From Virgibacillus_P tibetensis (GTDB taxonomy: Bacteria > Bacillota > Bacilli > Bacillales > Amphibacillaceae): 49,536 nt of DNA. Below the pieces are notes generated by a model. It worked only from the letters and a program-made list of their open reading frames with translations, had not been told where the DNA came from and did not search any database. The translations under genes and the position numbers were made by a program. The stretch lies in assembly GCF_036026595.1 (NCBI RefSeq), contig NZ_JARZFX010000020.1, positions 1 through 49,536 on the forward strand. Direction: 5' to 3'. Position 1 is the first letter of the stretch; each line of letters starts with the position of its first letter. Of the stretch, positions 33,952 through 42,257 are shown piece after piece.

Positions 33952-34663
33952 GTGTAGTTAGTGAGTTTAAAAGTTTTGTATCCCTGATACTTTCTTCTTC
34001 CCTGATGGAACTAAGTTAGTTTCCAAATCGGAAGAGGATGGGGAAAAACAACAGGAGAAACGCTATGTACTCGGATGGTTTTTCAATCATCAATCAATAG
34101 GGTTGTTTTACTCAAAAATGAGTAAAAGTTCGGGCTGGATTCTAAGCGATTCAGTCTGTTTCTTTTGGCTCAATATTCCTTCAATCTCTTACCAATAATG
34201 ACTTCAGGCGGTGTCCTATCCCTTTCCAGTTACCTTCCTAACTGTATCAATCCGAAGGATTTCCAGTCGTCTTTTTCCAATATCATTTCACCATATTTTC
34301 CAGTCTTTTTGAGTATTACGGACAGAATGAGCCAGCAAGTGCGGGAAAGAGATCCACTACTAGTAAAATACAAATACCAAACAGTAGGGACCGTACTACT
34401 TTTCCTGAGGTAGTGTAAATCCGGCAGTCCGCCACCATTGACTTAACTTTTGTCCTTGTTGTGGAAATATCGCAGGTATGGCATAAATAATGCCTAAAAG
34501 GCACACCTGCTCAAACATGATAACACGGACAAGTCGATTCTAAGCATTCGCTGGCGGGGCCCCGACCCCCTTCCAGCGTCTGCAAAGAATCGGGCGTTAC
34601 AGTCAATGGCAAGCAGCTCCGCTGTGGCTCTGGCTCTATTCCATAAATGAGTAGTTTTATTAG

Positions 34664-34750
34664 TGGCTCTCTGCTCCGCAAATGGTGGCTCTTTTCTACG
34701 CAACGAATGGCTCAAAACTCCGCACAAGTGGCTCTATTCATCCGCAATAA
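34664..34750 (+). repeat. Short tandem repeat, four 22-bp units
   Basis: Four consecutive units of 22, 22, 21 and 22 bases each begin TGGCTC and carry CYCCGCA- or CTACGCAA-like centres (34664, 34686, 34708, 34729). A weaker fifth unit, TGGCTCTATTCCAT, lies upstream at 34631. The units are imperfect and not arranged as repeat-spacer, so this is not a CRISPR. Confidence 0.7.
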
Positions 34751-35025
34751 TCAGTCTTTTCTCTTGATTCTTCTCTCCATTCAGGGAAGAACTTATTTTA
34801 CAATGGCAGAATATTAGATACAGTCCAGAACGGAAAAAAGAGGGGAAAAATGGGAGGTTGAGGGAAGAACTTAGTTTCATTGCCTTGAGGCGTAAAAGAG
34901 GGGGTGGAGTCAATAACCGCAAGGGGTTGAGGGGGATTTGGGGAAATTCCAACTAAGTTACAGATATATAGTTGTGTTGATTTGAAATAAAGTTACGATG
35001 TTTATAAAAAAGATGCGAAGCTTTA

Positions 35026-35058
35026 CCCCTTTGGAACGTTTATTTAAAGGGGGTTTTT
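35026..35058 (+). terminator. Possible terminator
   Basis: CCCCTTT (35026-35032) pairs with AAAGGGG (35046-35052), followed by GTTTTT. No intact gene lies directly upstream; it may be the end of the decayed stretch. Confidence 0.6.
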
Positions 35059-35123
35059 ACAGTGAAAAGGAAAAGAACATCTGAATTGAAAGATGGATAA
35101 GGAACTGTTGAGTAATTATAGAG

Positions 35124-35155
35124 TTATTCCGTTAAAGGGCCATTTAATGGAATAA
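35124..35155. repeat. Palindromic repeat, copy A
   Basis: TTATTCC-G-TTAAA and TTTAA-T-GGAATAA form a 12-bp imperfect palindrome around GGGCCA. A near-identical copy lies at 37371-37402. The two copies bracket the T-box-metS unit. Confidence 0.75.
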
Positions 35156-35305
35156 GGCGTTTGAATAATATTGGATATTTATGTAAAATGATTAGTGTGA
35201 GACAGTTAAGAAATGTACTTAAACAGTTTAGTGGAACAAGGATGAGTTTAAAAATTGCTCTTTATGAGCATATTATCAACGTATCTTGATATTCGAATTT
35301 GAATA

Positions 35306-35334
35306 TTGTTTTAATATAAATTAAGTGTAATAAT
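35306..35334 (+). promoter_or_regulatory. Probable promoter of the T-box-metS unit
   Basis: TTGTTT (35306-35311) and TAATAA (35328-35333) lie 16 bases apart, shortly before the first T-box stem. Both boxes deviate from consensus. Confidence 0.35.
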
Positions 35335-35364
35335 AAGGTAAATAAGGTGGATGAATAATAAAGG

Positions 35365-35656
35365 CAATGATGAGAAGAGTAAATCAATTTTATTCTTTTA
35401 CAGAGAGCTTCGGGAGCTGAAAAGAAGCATAGAATATTTGATTGAATATGGTCTCTGAGCTGCACAGCCGAACTCTTTAATTATGAGTAAGGTTGTGACG
35501 AGATTTGGCACTCGTTATAAATGTCAGAGTATAAGAACTTTATTGTTCCGTACTTATTGAGGCTAATCATGTGAGTGATTAGTAAATTAAGGTGGTAACA
35601 CGAGTATAACCTCGTCCTTAGGCAAGCGTTTTTGTCTTAGGGCGAGGTTTTTTATT
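35365..35656 (+). ncRNA. T-box riboswitch, methionine type
   Basis: The leader has a classic stem I, including GATGAGAAGAGTAAA (AG bulge) and AGAGAGCTTCGGGAGCTG, then the conserved T-box sequence AAGGTGGTAACACGAG (35589-35604). A terminator follows, formed by CCTCGTCCTTAG and CTTAGGGCGAGG with a T-run (35610-35656). ATG at 35448-35450 in GAATATGGTC is at the specifier position and reads methionine, agreeing with the metS gene below. The TGGT of the T-box suits an ACCA end, as tRNA-Met has. Uncharged tRNA-Met would stabilise the antiterminator. Confidence 0.92.
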
Positions 35657-35677
35657 TAGTTAAAAGGAGGAAAAAGT

Positions 35678-37313
35678 ATGAATGTACTAATTGGAGGGGC
35701 TTGGCCATATGCTAATGGCTCATTGCATTTAGGTCACATAGCTAGTTTATTATCAGGAGATGTTTTAGCTCGGTATTATAGAACGAAAGGGGAAAACGTC
35801 CTATATGTTCAGGAAGTGATTGTAACGGAACTCCAATTACTATTAGGGCAAAGCAAGAAGGGGTAACTCCAAAAGAAATTGCTGATAAATATCACAAAGA
35901 GTTTAGTGAGTGCTTTGAAAAACTTGGTTTTACTTATGATTGCTATACACGTACTGATACAATACATCATCATAAAATTGTACAAAATATATTCCTGAAG
36001 TTATTCAACAATGAAAAGATTTATAAAAAAGAAATTGAACAGGGTATTGTAATACTTGTGAACAATTTTTACCTGACCGATTTGTAGAGGGGCTTTGTCC
36101 TAATTGTGGTAAAGATGCACGAGGTGATCAATGTGACCATTGTTCAAAAATCTTAGAACCATTAGACCTTCTTGAAAAGAAATGTAAGATATGCGGTGAT
36201 TCTCCAACTACAAAGAATACAGAACACTTCTATTTTAAATTAAGTACATTTCAAGAAAAACTGGAAAAATATGTTAATAACGCAAAGGAGAAGGGATTGT
36301 GGCGTGAAAATGCGGTTCAATTAACAGAGAGGTATTTAAATGAAGGGTTGCATGACCGAGCAGTTTCAAGAGACTTATCAATTGGTGTTCCAGTACCAGT
36401 AAATGGCTATGAGGATAAGAAAATTTATGTATGGATAGAAGCTGTTTCAGGTTACTTTTCTGCTAGTAAGAAATGGGCCGAAGAAAATAACGAGGATGAT
36501 TCTAGCTTTTGGAGCAAAGATACAAAGTCATATTATATTCATGGAAAGGATAATATTCCATTTCATTCTATAATCTGGCCTTCAATCTTAATGGGGATAG
36601 AGGAACCTTGCTTGCCTACTCATATAGTTTCAAATGAATATTTAACTGTTGAAAAGAAAAAACTCTCGACAAGTAAAAATTGGGCAGTATGGGTCCCTGA
36701 TATGATTGAGAAATATCATCCAGATTCAATTCGGTATTTCTTAACTGTAAATGCACCTGAAAATAGAGACTCTGACTTTTCATGGAGAGAGTTTATTTAT
36801 AGTCACAATAGTGAATTGTTAGGGGCTTACGGAAACTTTGTGAATAGAACATTAAAATTTATAGAGAAGTCTTTTGATGAAGCCATACCAGATGGAAAAA
36901 TTGACAGACAAATAAAGAATGATATTCAAGACCTTTACACAAAAATAGGTTCACTTATTGAAGAAACACATTTCAAACGAGCTTTAGAGGTGCTATTCGA
37001 ATTTATTAGAAGTGCCAATAAATATTTTGATTCACAACAACCATGGATTCAAATAAAAAAGTCTCATACGGACTGTAAGGATACATTGACAACTTGTATA
37101 TATATCATTGCAAATTTAGCTCAATTACTAAGTCCTTTCCTTCCATTTTCTAGTGTTATTGTAAAAGAGATGTTAGGAATATCAGAGTTTCAGTGGAATC
37201 CTATTGAAAAATATGCAGCTTCTATAAAGAGTGTTAAACCTTTATTTGAAAGGATTGATGTTGAAACTATAAACATTGAAATTGAAAAGTTAAATAAACA
37301 ATCTACTTTATAA
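35678..37313 (+). pseudogene. metS: Methionyl-tRNA synthetase with two frameshifts
   Basis: The reading frame encodes a MetRS of about 545 residues. The HIGH motif is SLHLGHIAS, the zinc cysteines are in CNTCEQF and CPNCGKDARGDQCDHC, and the KMSKS equivalent is KKLSTSKNW near 36,655-36,680. Two single-base losses break it. After NVLYV (35807-35810) one T is missing before the residues SGSDCNGTP. At about 36045 one T is missing in GGTTAT before GYCNTC. Restoring both gives one continuous protein to 37313. The rest shows no decay, so sequencing error in the T/GT runs cannot be excluded. The MetRS is probably a second, accessory copy; such MetRS2 types are known to give resistance to MetRS inhibitors. 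AAAAGGAGG precedes the ATG. Confidence 0.85.
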
Positions 37314-37370
37314 GAATTTTTGAATCCCTTTTCTTGTTAAACTAAATAGATATAGAAGAAGCTCAAAGTG

Positions 37371-37402
37371 TTATTCCGTTATAGGGCGCTTTAATGGAAT
37401 AA
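37371..37402. repeat. Palindromic repeat, copy B
   Basis: TTATTCCGTTA and TTTAATGGAATAA enclose AGGGCGC, matching copy A at 35124-35155 except for three bases. It lies 58 bases after metS. Confidence 0.75.
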
Positions 37403-37513
37403 GGATCATAGAAATGATCAATCTTTTTTCAAGACACGCTTTTTCTATTTGCTATTTTATCAAGGTTTATAGAGTTAATTTAATCAAACTTTATTTCAAT
37501 GCTACAAGTTGTT

Positions 37514-37676
37514 GTCTCCCCGTAACTCTCCCTTTCAAAAATGTAACTCTTCTTACAAGATGTAAGTAAGTTTTACAAAGAAGGGGAAGCGGAGGCAGGT
37601 ATGTATCGGGCTTTATGTAAAATACTCCAATCGGAATCGGGAGCGTCTTTAAAATATTCTTAGATGCTTCTCTTTT
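37514..37676 (+). repeat. 133-bp direct repeat with terminator-like end, copy A
   Basis: Bases 37514-37646 match 41661-41792 at roughly 85% identity, including an identical 38-base core that contains GAAGGGGAAGCGGAGG. The end folds as GGGAGC-G-TCT with AGA-T-GCTTCTC, followed by TCTTTT (37639-37676). An ATG follows the GGAGG-like core, but the downstream frames differ between the copies, so it is probably not coding. The 37403-37855 gap is otherwise empty. Confidence 0.75.
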
Positions 37677-37778
37677 CATAAACTCTAACTCATCTTTAGC
37701 TTTTTCCTTGGTAAGCCCGAATTATAATTTGGACATTTATACCATAGAGAGTATACTCGTGCCTAGCGCACATAAAAG

Positions 37779-37810
37779 AATGACCCTCAACTATTGGATT
37801 GAGGGTCATT
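37779..37810 (-). terminator. Terminator of the toxin/immunity-like pair
   Basis: AATGACCCTCAA (37779-37790) pairs perfectly with TTGAGGGTCATT (37799-37810). On the minus strand it is followed by CTTTT, just after the stop of the last gene of the pair. Confidence 0.8.
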
Positions 37811-37855
37811 TACAACAAGCTTATAAAATTTTCACAAATTCAACTTCCACTCTAC

Positions 37856-38377
37856 TCATTTTACGATTATTTCTTCTAATAATCCCATTTGCTTAACTAC
37901 TTCAATATCATCAATGAAGTTTTGCAAACTAACTTTAAACTCATTACTTTCTAAATCTTTCGAGTAACCTAGACATAAGTTTAATATGCTGTTTAATTTT
38001 TCTCCCGAACCAGCAATAAAATATGTTGTAAGTATTTGGCCGTTTTCACTTGCAAGCACCACAATTGTCGCCGTCTCTAGTACATATTCTATATCTTCAT
38101 CTGAAATAGTTCTATTCTTCTTTTTAGTGCTATTAAATTCATAGCTATTAATCGAACGAATTCTTCCCTCAAGTAATTCAAGTATTGCCTTTTTATAGAT
38201 TACGTAAACTCCCTTAATTAGCTCCATTTCCGGAGCATATGGATCATCTAAAATAAATTTTATACGTTTATCTTCTTTAGAGATTTCTGTTCCTTCTAAA
38301 TAATGTTTTAATATATAATCAACACCTTTAATTCTTTTAGGCGGAAATGATTTCTCAAAATAATGATTTTTCCCCAT
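37856..38377 (-). CDS. Hypothetical protein, possible immunity partner
   Basis: The soluble acidic protein has about 173 residues. It starts MGKNHYFEKSFPPKRIKGVD and includes ETATIVVLASENGQILTTYFIAG, a predicted beta-strand pair. No membrane helix or known motif is seen. AAAGGATG lies before the ATG at 38377; an ATG nine bases earlier overlaps that site and is unlikely. It lies 32 bases downstream of the possible toxin gene on the same strand and shares its terminator. Gene order, size and acidity fit a polymorphic-toxin immunity protein, but this is inferred from context. Confidence 0.6.
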   Translation of the reverse strand: MGKNHYFEKSFPPKRIKGVDYILKHYLEGTEISKEDKRIKFILDDPYAPEMELIKGVYVIYKKAILELLEGRIRSINSYEFNSTKKKNRTISDEDIEYVLETATIVVLASENGQILTTYFIAGSGEKLNSILNLCLGYSKDLESNEFKVSLQNFIDDIEVVKQMGLLEEIIVK

Positions 38378-38409
38378 AATATACATCCTTTATAAATTAA
38401 AATAATAAA

Positions 38410-38943
38410 TTACCAGAGTTTACCCCCACCATAGAATGAATGGGTACCATATTCATAAGGGTGATAATGTGCAAATGTACGCTTTCCTTTACCCGCTGAA
38501 TGTGCTGAATCATATCTATATCTTCCAGTTGGGGAAGCACCTTTTGCAATACTAAGTGCGTTTGATGATCCAATACTCCAGGTATCCAAGCCACTTTTCA
38601 ACCTAGAAATAGCCTTTGTTTTAGATCTACCTGGTCCAACCCATATTCCCAGAGAATTTGAAGTTCTAATTGCTTCATAATGCACATGCCTTTTGTTTTT
38701 TGCATTGTCATTCGCTACCTTACCAGCTACCCATAATGCACCTGACTTTAATGAAAGAAGTCCTTTAGCAGCAAAATATATAAGTGTAGTAGCTCCAACA
38801 CTTATAGCTAAAAGTTGAAGCATACTTGCAGTAGCCACTACTCCTAAAGCTGGGACCCAAAACGCAGATGTTGTGAATTCCTCATCATTAAAAACATTAG
38901 TGTTGGTTGATCTGGGTAAAGGTGTATCCTGGATATCAATCAT
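38410..38943 (-). CDS. Hypothetical protein with toxin-like C terminus
   Basis: The 177-residue protein has a short polar N terminus, then two adjacent hydrophobic helices (FWVPALGVVATASMLQLLA and GATTLIYFAAKGLLSL, residues 29-66). A basic C-terminal domain of about 100 residues ends RYDSAHSAGKGKRTFAHYHP followed by YEYGTHSFYGGG. The His-rich end HYHPYEYGTHSFYGG resembles the catalytic tails of small secreted or polymorphic toxins of Bacillus, though I cannot name the family. There is no clear Shine-Dalgarno site before the ATG, and no in-frame alternative start before the upstream stop. It may therefore be the surviving end of a longer toxin gene. The gene after it may encode immunity. Confidence 0.6.
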   Translation of the reverse strand: MIDIQDTPLPRSTNTNVFNDEEFTTSAFWVPALGVVATASMLQLLAISVGATTLIYFAAKGLLSLKSGALWVAGKVANDNAKNKRHVHYEAIRTSNSLGIWVGPGRSKTKAISRLKSGLDTWSIGSSNALSIAKGASPTGRYRYDSAHSAGKGKRTFAHYHPYEYGTHSFYGGGKLW

Positions 38944-39198
38944 GATGTTTAAGAGAATATAAGATTGTAGGAGAATAAGAACTTAATATAATGTTTGCGT
39001 GTTTTTGTTGGTTCGTCTTTTATATTGTGTGTTGGATTGAATTATATGGCTTTACTAGATAAGATATATGTCAAGATAGATAAACATGATCAAACTTTAA
39101 CTATATTTTACCTCTTATTCAACTAAAGCGCCCGCTAACGGGAGATCGAAAAATTAAAAAGATCTTCATAAATAAATCAAAAAAAATTGATTTATGTC

Positions 39199-39251
39199 TT
39201 GTTAATCAAAAATATTTGATGTATAATACGCTATATCAAATATTTTTGATT
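39199..39251 (+). promoter_or_regulatory. arsR promoter with a perfect 17-bp operator dyad
   Basis: TTGTTA (39199-39204) and TATAAT (39222-39227) are 17 bases apart. The -10 box sits in the loop of a perfect 17-bp inverted repeat, AATCAAAAATATTTGAT (39204-39220) with ATCAAATATTTTTGATT (39235-39251). Each arm has the ATCAAAT/ATTTGAT core of ArsR-family operators. Binding would occlude the promoter. The rest of the 38944-39198 gap is A/T-rich and shows nothing clear. Confidence 0.88.
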
Positions 39252-39269
39252 AAGGAATGGAGAATATTT

Positions 39270-39584
39270 ATGTTTCCTGTAACAGTGGATTTACAAAGTA
39301 CGTTTAAACATTATAAAAAAACATTTAAAGCATTATCTGATGAAAAGAGGCTCCACATACTTAATTTATTGGCAAATACACCTGAAGATTCAATTTGTGT
39401 TTGTGATTTAATGGAGAAAATTAATTTACCACAATCTAAACTCTCCTACCATTTAAAAATACTTTTACAAGCAAACCTTATTATTCAAAATAAAAAAGGA
39501 ACTTGGAGCTATTACTCCTTAAACCATAAAGAAATAAATAATGTACTATCGGAAGAACTTTGTTGCTTATTTCGTAAAAACTAA
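39270..39584 (+). CDS. arsR: ArsR family metalloregulator
   Basis: The 104-residue winged-helix repressor has KALSDEKRLHILNLLA, then the arsenite-sensing motif ICVCDLMEKINLPQSKLSYHLKILLQANLI, in which CVC sits at the alpha-3 helix as in the plasmid ArsR proteins. A second Cys pair lies near the end (EELCCLFRKN). Arsenite or antimonite binding should release it from the operator just upstream. AAGGAATGGAG precedes the ATG at 39270; an earlier ATG at 39216 falls inside the operator and is not used. Confidence 0.9.
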   Translation: MFPVTVDLQSTFKHYKKTFKALSDEKRLHILNLLANTPEDSICVCDLMEKINLPQSKLSYHLKILLQANLIIQNKKGTWSYYSLNHKEINNVLSEELCCLFRKN

Positions 39585-39617
39585 ATTAATTTTATTAATA
39601 GAGAGGGAGATATTTAT

Positions 39618-40919
39618 ATGTCAGAGTTACCAATTGTTGTTATCGGTGCAGGACCTATAGGACTTGCAGCTGCTGCCCATTTAAGTGAGTATAATCAACA
39701 ATTTCTTGTGTTAGAAAAAGGACCTAAGGTAGCAAGCAACATTCTTGAATGGGGACACGTACAGCTATTTTCACTATGGGAATTTAACATAAATGAAGCT
39801 GCCAAAAAGTTATTACAAAAAACGGACTGGGTTGAACCTAAAGCTGATAAATTACCAACTGGTAAGGAACTGGTGGATGAATATTTGGAACCCCTATCAA
39901 ATCATCCACAATTTAAGGAAAGAATCCTTTATAATGCTGAAGTAAGGAATATCACCAAAAAGAACACGGATAAAATGAAGTCAAATTACCGTGAGCAACA
40001 ACCATTCATTCTTTATGTAAACCTTAACGGAAACATGAAAAAAATAGCAGCAAAAGCTGTCATTGATGCCACAGGAACTTGGAATCACCCTAACCCTCCA
40101 TTTGCAGATGGAGTATGGAATAATGAAGCACTAAAAACTAAATTGCATACACATATCCCAAATTTACTTGAAAAGCAAGAAACATTTAAAAACAAGCATG
40201 TAGCAGTAATCGGAAGTGGTCATTCTGCCTTAAATACATTAATTGACCTTACTGAATTAAAAAAGAAATTTCCAAACACAGAGATTTCATGGATTATTCG
40301 TAAACAACACGTAGAAGAAACTTTTGGAGGAGAAGTAAACGATGAATTACAAGCAAGAGGTGAACTTGGTAGACAGGCACACCAGATCGTTGATAATGGT
40401 CATGTGAAAGTTCTTACTGGATTCTATGCTGAAGAAATAACGGAGCAAAATGGGCATTTTGAAATAAGAGCTACGGACGGGAAAGTTTTAGGGGAAGTAG
40501 AAGAAATTGTAGTAAATACAGGAGCCAGGCCTGACTTTTCTTTCTCAAACGAAATAAGATTAGATATAGACCCAGCAGTGGAGAGCACACGCGAACTTGC
40601 TCCACTTATTGATCCTAACCTTCATAGCTGTGGAACGGTTCGTCCACATGGGGAGAAGGAGTTGCGTCAACCTGAGCAAGGATTCTATATAGCTGGGGTA
40701 AAAAGTTACGGCCGTGCTCCGACATTTTTAATGGCAACAGGATATGAACAAGTTCGTTCAATTGTTGCATACCTTTCAGGGGATGAGGAAGAAGCTAGAA
40801 AAGTAAAATTGAAATTACCTGAAACGGGAGTTTGTAAAGTTGACTCCACTCCAATACCATTGAAAATAAACAGTTTAAATACAACAAGTAGCTGTTGCGC
40901 TACGAGTTGTAACGAATAA
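39618..40919 (+). CDS. Flavin-dependent oxidoreductase linked to arsR, Cys-rich tail
   Basis: The 433-residue protein has the FAD-binding motif VVIGAGPIGLAAAAHL at the N terminus and a second dinucleotide motif HVAVIGSGHSALNTLIDL near residue 200. A third glycine-poor motif, VVNTGARPDFSF, is typical of flavin monooxygenases and NAD(P)-binding oxidoreductases. The last residues, SSCCATSCNE, carry a cysteine cluster that could bind As(III). It follows arsR by 33 bases and shares its operator. Similar FAD/NAD oxidoreductases occur in ars operons (ArsO-like), but their reaction is not settled. No arsenite pump or arsenate reductase is nearby. Confidence 0.8.
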   Translation: MSELPIVVIGAGPIGLAAAAHLSEYNQQFLVLEKGPKVASNILEWGHVQLFSLWEFNINEAAKKLLQKTDWVEPKADKLPTGKELVDEYLEPLSNHPQFKERILYNAEVRNITKKNTDKMKSNYREQQPFILYVNLNGNMKKIAAKAVIDATGTWNHPNPPFADGVWNNEALKTKLHTHIPNLLEKQETFKNKHVAVIGSGHSALNTLIDLTELKKKFPNTEISWIIRKQHVEETFGGEVNDELQARGELGRQAHQIVDNGHVKVLTGFYAEEITEQNGHFEIRATDGKVLGEVEEIVVNTGARPDFSFSNEIRLDIDPAVESTRELAPLIDPNLHSCGTVRPHGEKELRQPEQGFYIAGVKSYGRAPTFLMATGYEQVRSIVAYLSGDEEEARKVKLKLPETGVCKVDSTPIPLKINSLNTTSSCCATSCNE

Positions 40920-40993
40920 ATTTAAAAAGGGGATAATGTTGATGATTATTAAATCGTGGTGGTGACTTACACAAAGAGTATTTCGTTTCCTAT

Positions 40994-41506
40994 ATGAATT
41001 TAATTATGAATGCCATGGAATGCCCCGTCGAAAAAGCAAAGACGTTACGTTTCAGCGATTATTTAGAAATAATGTAAGGACCTTGGGAGCAACAAATAAC
41101 AGGTATGTTACTCCCGATAGATTGCTTACTAAAGACAAGAGAAAAGAATGGATTAGGTTGGTTAAAAGAAACAAAGAGAAATCCATTATTGAATTATACT
41201 TATTTAAATCGTAATGATAATGCTTGGTTTGCATCTCAGTTAAATTTTCTGCCATCAAATATAAATACTGGCAATACAAATTTGTTGAGAAAAAGAGACA
41301 AACAAATACTTATATACATGAAAGGGATTGTTTATGAAGGAATTATTCAGAGAAAGATAACTAAGATTTACTATTGGCTGTCCTATGCAGTTGATAAATT
41401 AGAGTTGCGTAATGAATTACCTTATTTAGAGAAAACAAAAAAATATATTGAGAAGCATCAAGAATTCTTAGAAAAAATCCAAGAAAAGAACAGGGTTGTG
41501 ATTTAA
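40994..41506 (+). pseudogene. Unrecognised gene with an in-frame stop
   Basis: One frame runs from ATG 40994 (MNLIMNAMECPVEKAKTLRF) to a TAA at 41075-41077, and continues without shift through GPWEQQITGMLLPID to a stop at 41506. The second part alone is a 133-residue frame from ATG 41105, but it lacks a ribosome-binding site. The protein is basic, rich in K, N and Y, with a helical C terminus (YLEKTKKYIEKHQEFLEKIQ). I do not recognise it. It may be a decayed partner of the arsR-flavoprotein operon or an unrelated gene. Confidence 0.45.
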
Positions 41507-41515
41507 GACAAATCA

Positions 41516-41647
41516 GGGCACGCTGAGTTGTCGATGGAGCCAAAGGCATAGAGAAAAATCGTGCACTATTGAGTTGTGTGTGTATCTTATTTTTCATGAC
41601 GTAAGAATCATTGTTTCAAGATTATTTAGGGCACGACTGAGTTGTTC
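41516..41647 (+). repeat. Three short dispersed repeats
   Basis: GGGCACGCTGAGTTGTC (41516), GTGCACTATTGAGTTGTG (41561) and GGGCACGACTGAGTTGTTC (41629) share a GCAC...TGAGTTGT core within 130 bp. They lie just before copy B of the 133-bp repeat. No role is visible. Confidence 0.45.
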
Positions 41648-41660
41648 TGTCACAGTTTTT

Positions 41661-41821
41661 GTCTCCCTGATACTCTCCCTTTCAAAGATGTAACAACTCT
41701 TACAAAATGTAACAGAGTTTTACAAAGAAGGGGAAGCGGAGGCAGGTATGTATCAGTCTTTATGTCAACACTCTAATCAGAATCGGGAGCGTACGGTTGG
41801 TACGCCATCTCGGTTTTTTTT
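41661..41821 (+). repeat. 133-bp direct repeat with terminator, copy B
   Basis: This is the second copy of the repeat at 37514. Here CTGATAC (41667-41673) and GTATCAG (41750-41756) are inverted near the ends of its centre. The 3' end is a strong terminator, GGGAGCGTAC with GTACGC-CAT-CTCGG, followed by eight T (41785-41821). The hairpin arms differ from those of copy A, but the hairpin-plus-T structure is kept. The following 41822-42257 holds no gene; it is G/A-rich with no feature I can name. Confidence 0.75.
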
Positions 41822-42257
41822 GTTTGGAGAAAAGACTGAGAAAGCAAGCGTTACAAGGTGTGAGTAGATGTAAGGATAAAGGTTAGTGTGGAGAAAAAGT
41901 GTGAAGGAAAGCGTGGGTTTAACTCTACTCTGTAAAACCGAGTTCGATTTTTCAATATTTCATCGCATGATTTCTGCCTGATTTATGTAAGAAATGGCGG
42001 TTTTCTTTGTAAAACTTAGTTAAATTGAAAGGCGAGGATTTAGGGGTGGAAAGGGCGTGAGGTCAAGTGGGAGAAAGTGTTGTGGGGATGGGGGAGGTTT
42101 TGTAAGACTAAGTTTCAAAGGCATATAGTAGAAGTTAAGGATTAAGGAAATCAATTTTTACAACTACTTTTGGTAATGTTCACTATATATGAAGGATTTA
42201 TATTAACTAAATAATTCGAAACTTATTACCCTAATAACTCGTAAGTTAATGTAAAAG

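Larger units (their letters stand above)
33952..35120. other. Long intergenic stretch with decayed sequence
   Basis: No intact gene is visible over 1.1 kb after glmS. A perfect 8-bp hairpin (TTTTACTC/GAGTAAAA, 34106-34127) may end the glmS transcript. On the minus strand around 34150-34510 short broken frames, for example one reading DRTPPEVIIGKRLKEY, suggest a decayed insertion sequence or recombinase that I cannot name. The stretch 34780-34960 is purine-rich with long G/A runs and looks non-coding. Confidence 0.5.

Noticed and set aside
33975..34080. Third copy of the 133-bp repeat
   Set aside because: CCCTGATACT and a GGAAGAGG-like stretch recur, but the rest cannot be aligned; similarity is too low.
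34150..34510. Possible insertion-sequence remnant
   Set aside because: Only short broken frames without a recognisable transposase motif; not enough to name a family.
34664..34750. CRISPR array
   Set aside because: Units are contiguous, imperfect and lack spacers; no cas genes in the window.
37595..37670. Small peptide gene within the 133-bp repeat
   Set aside because: A GGAGG and an ATG are present, but the frames after the ATG diverge by an indel between the two copies.
39216..39269. Upstream ATG of arsR
   Set aside because: It falls in the operator and -10 box; the ATG at 39270 has the ribosome-binding site.
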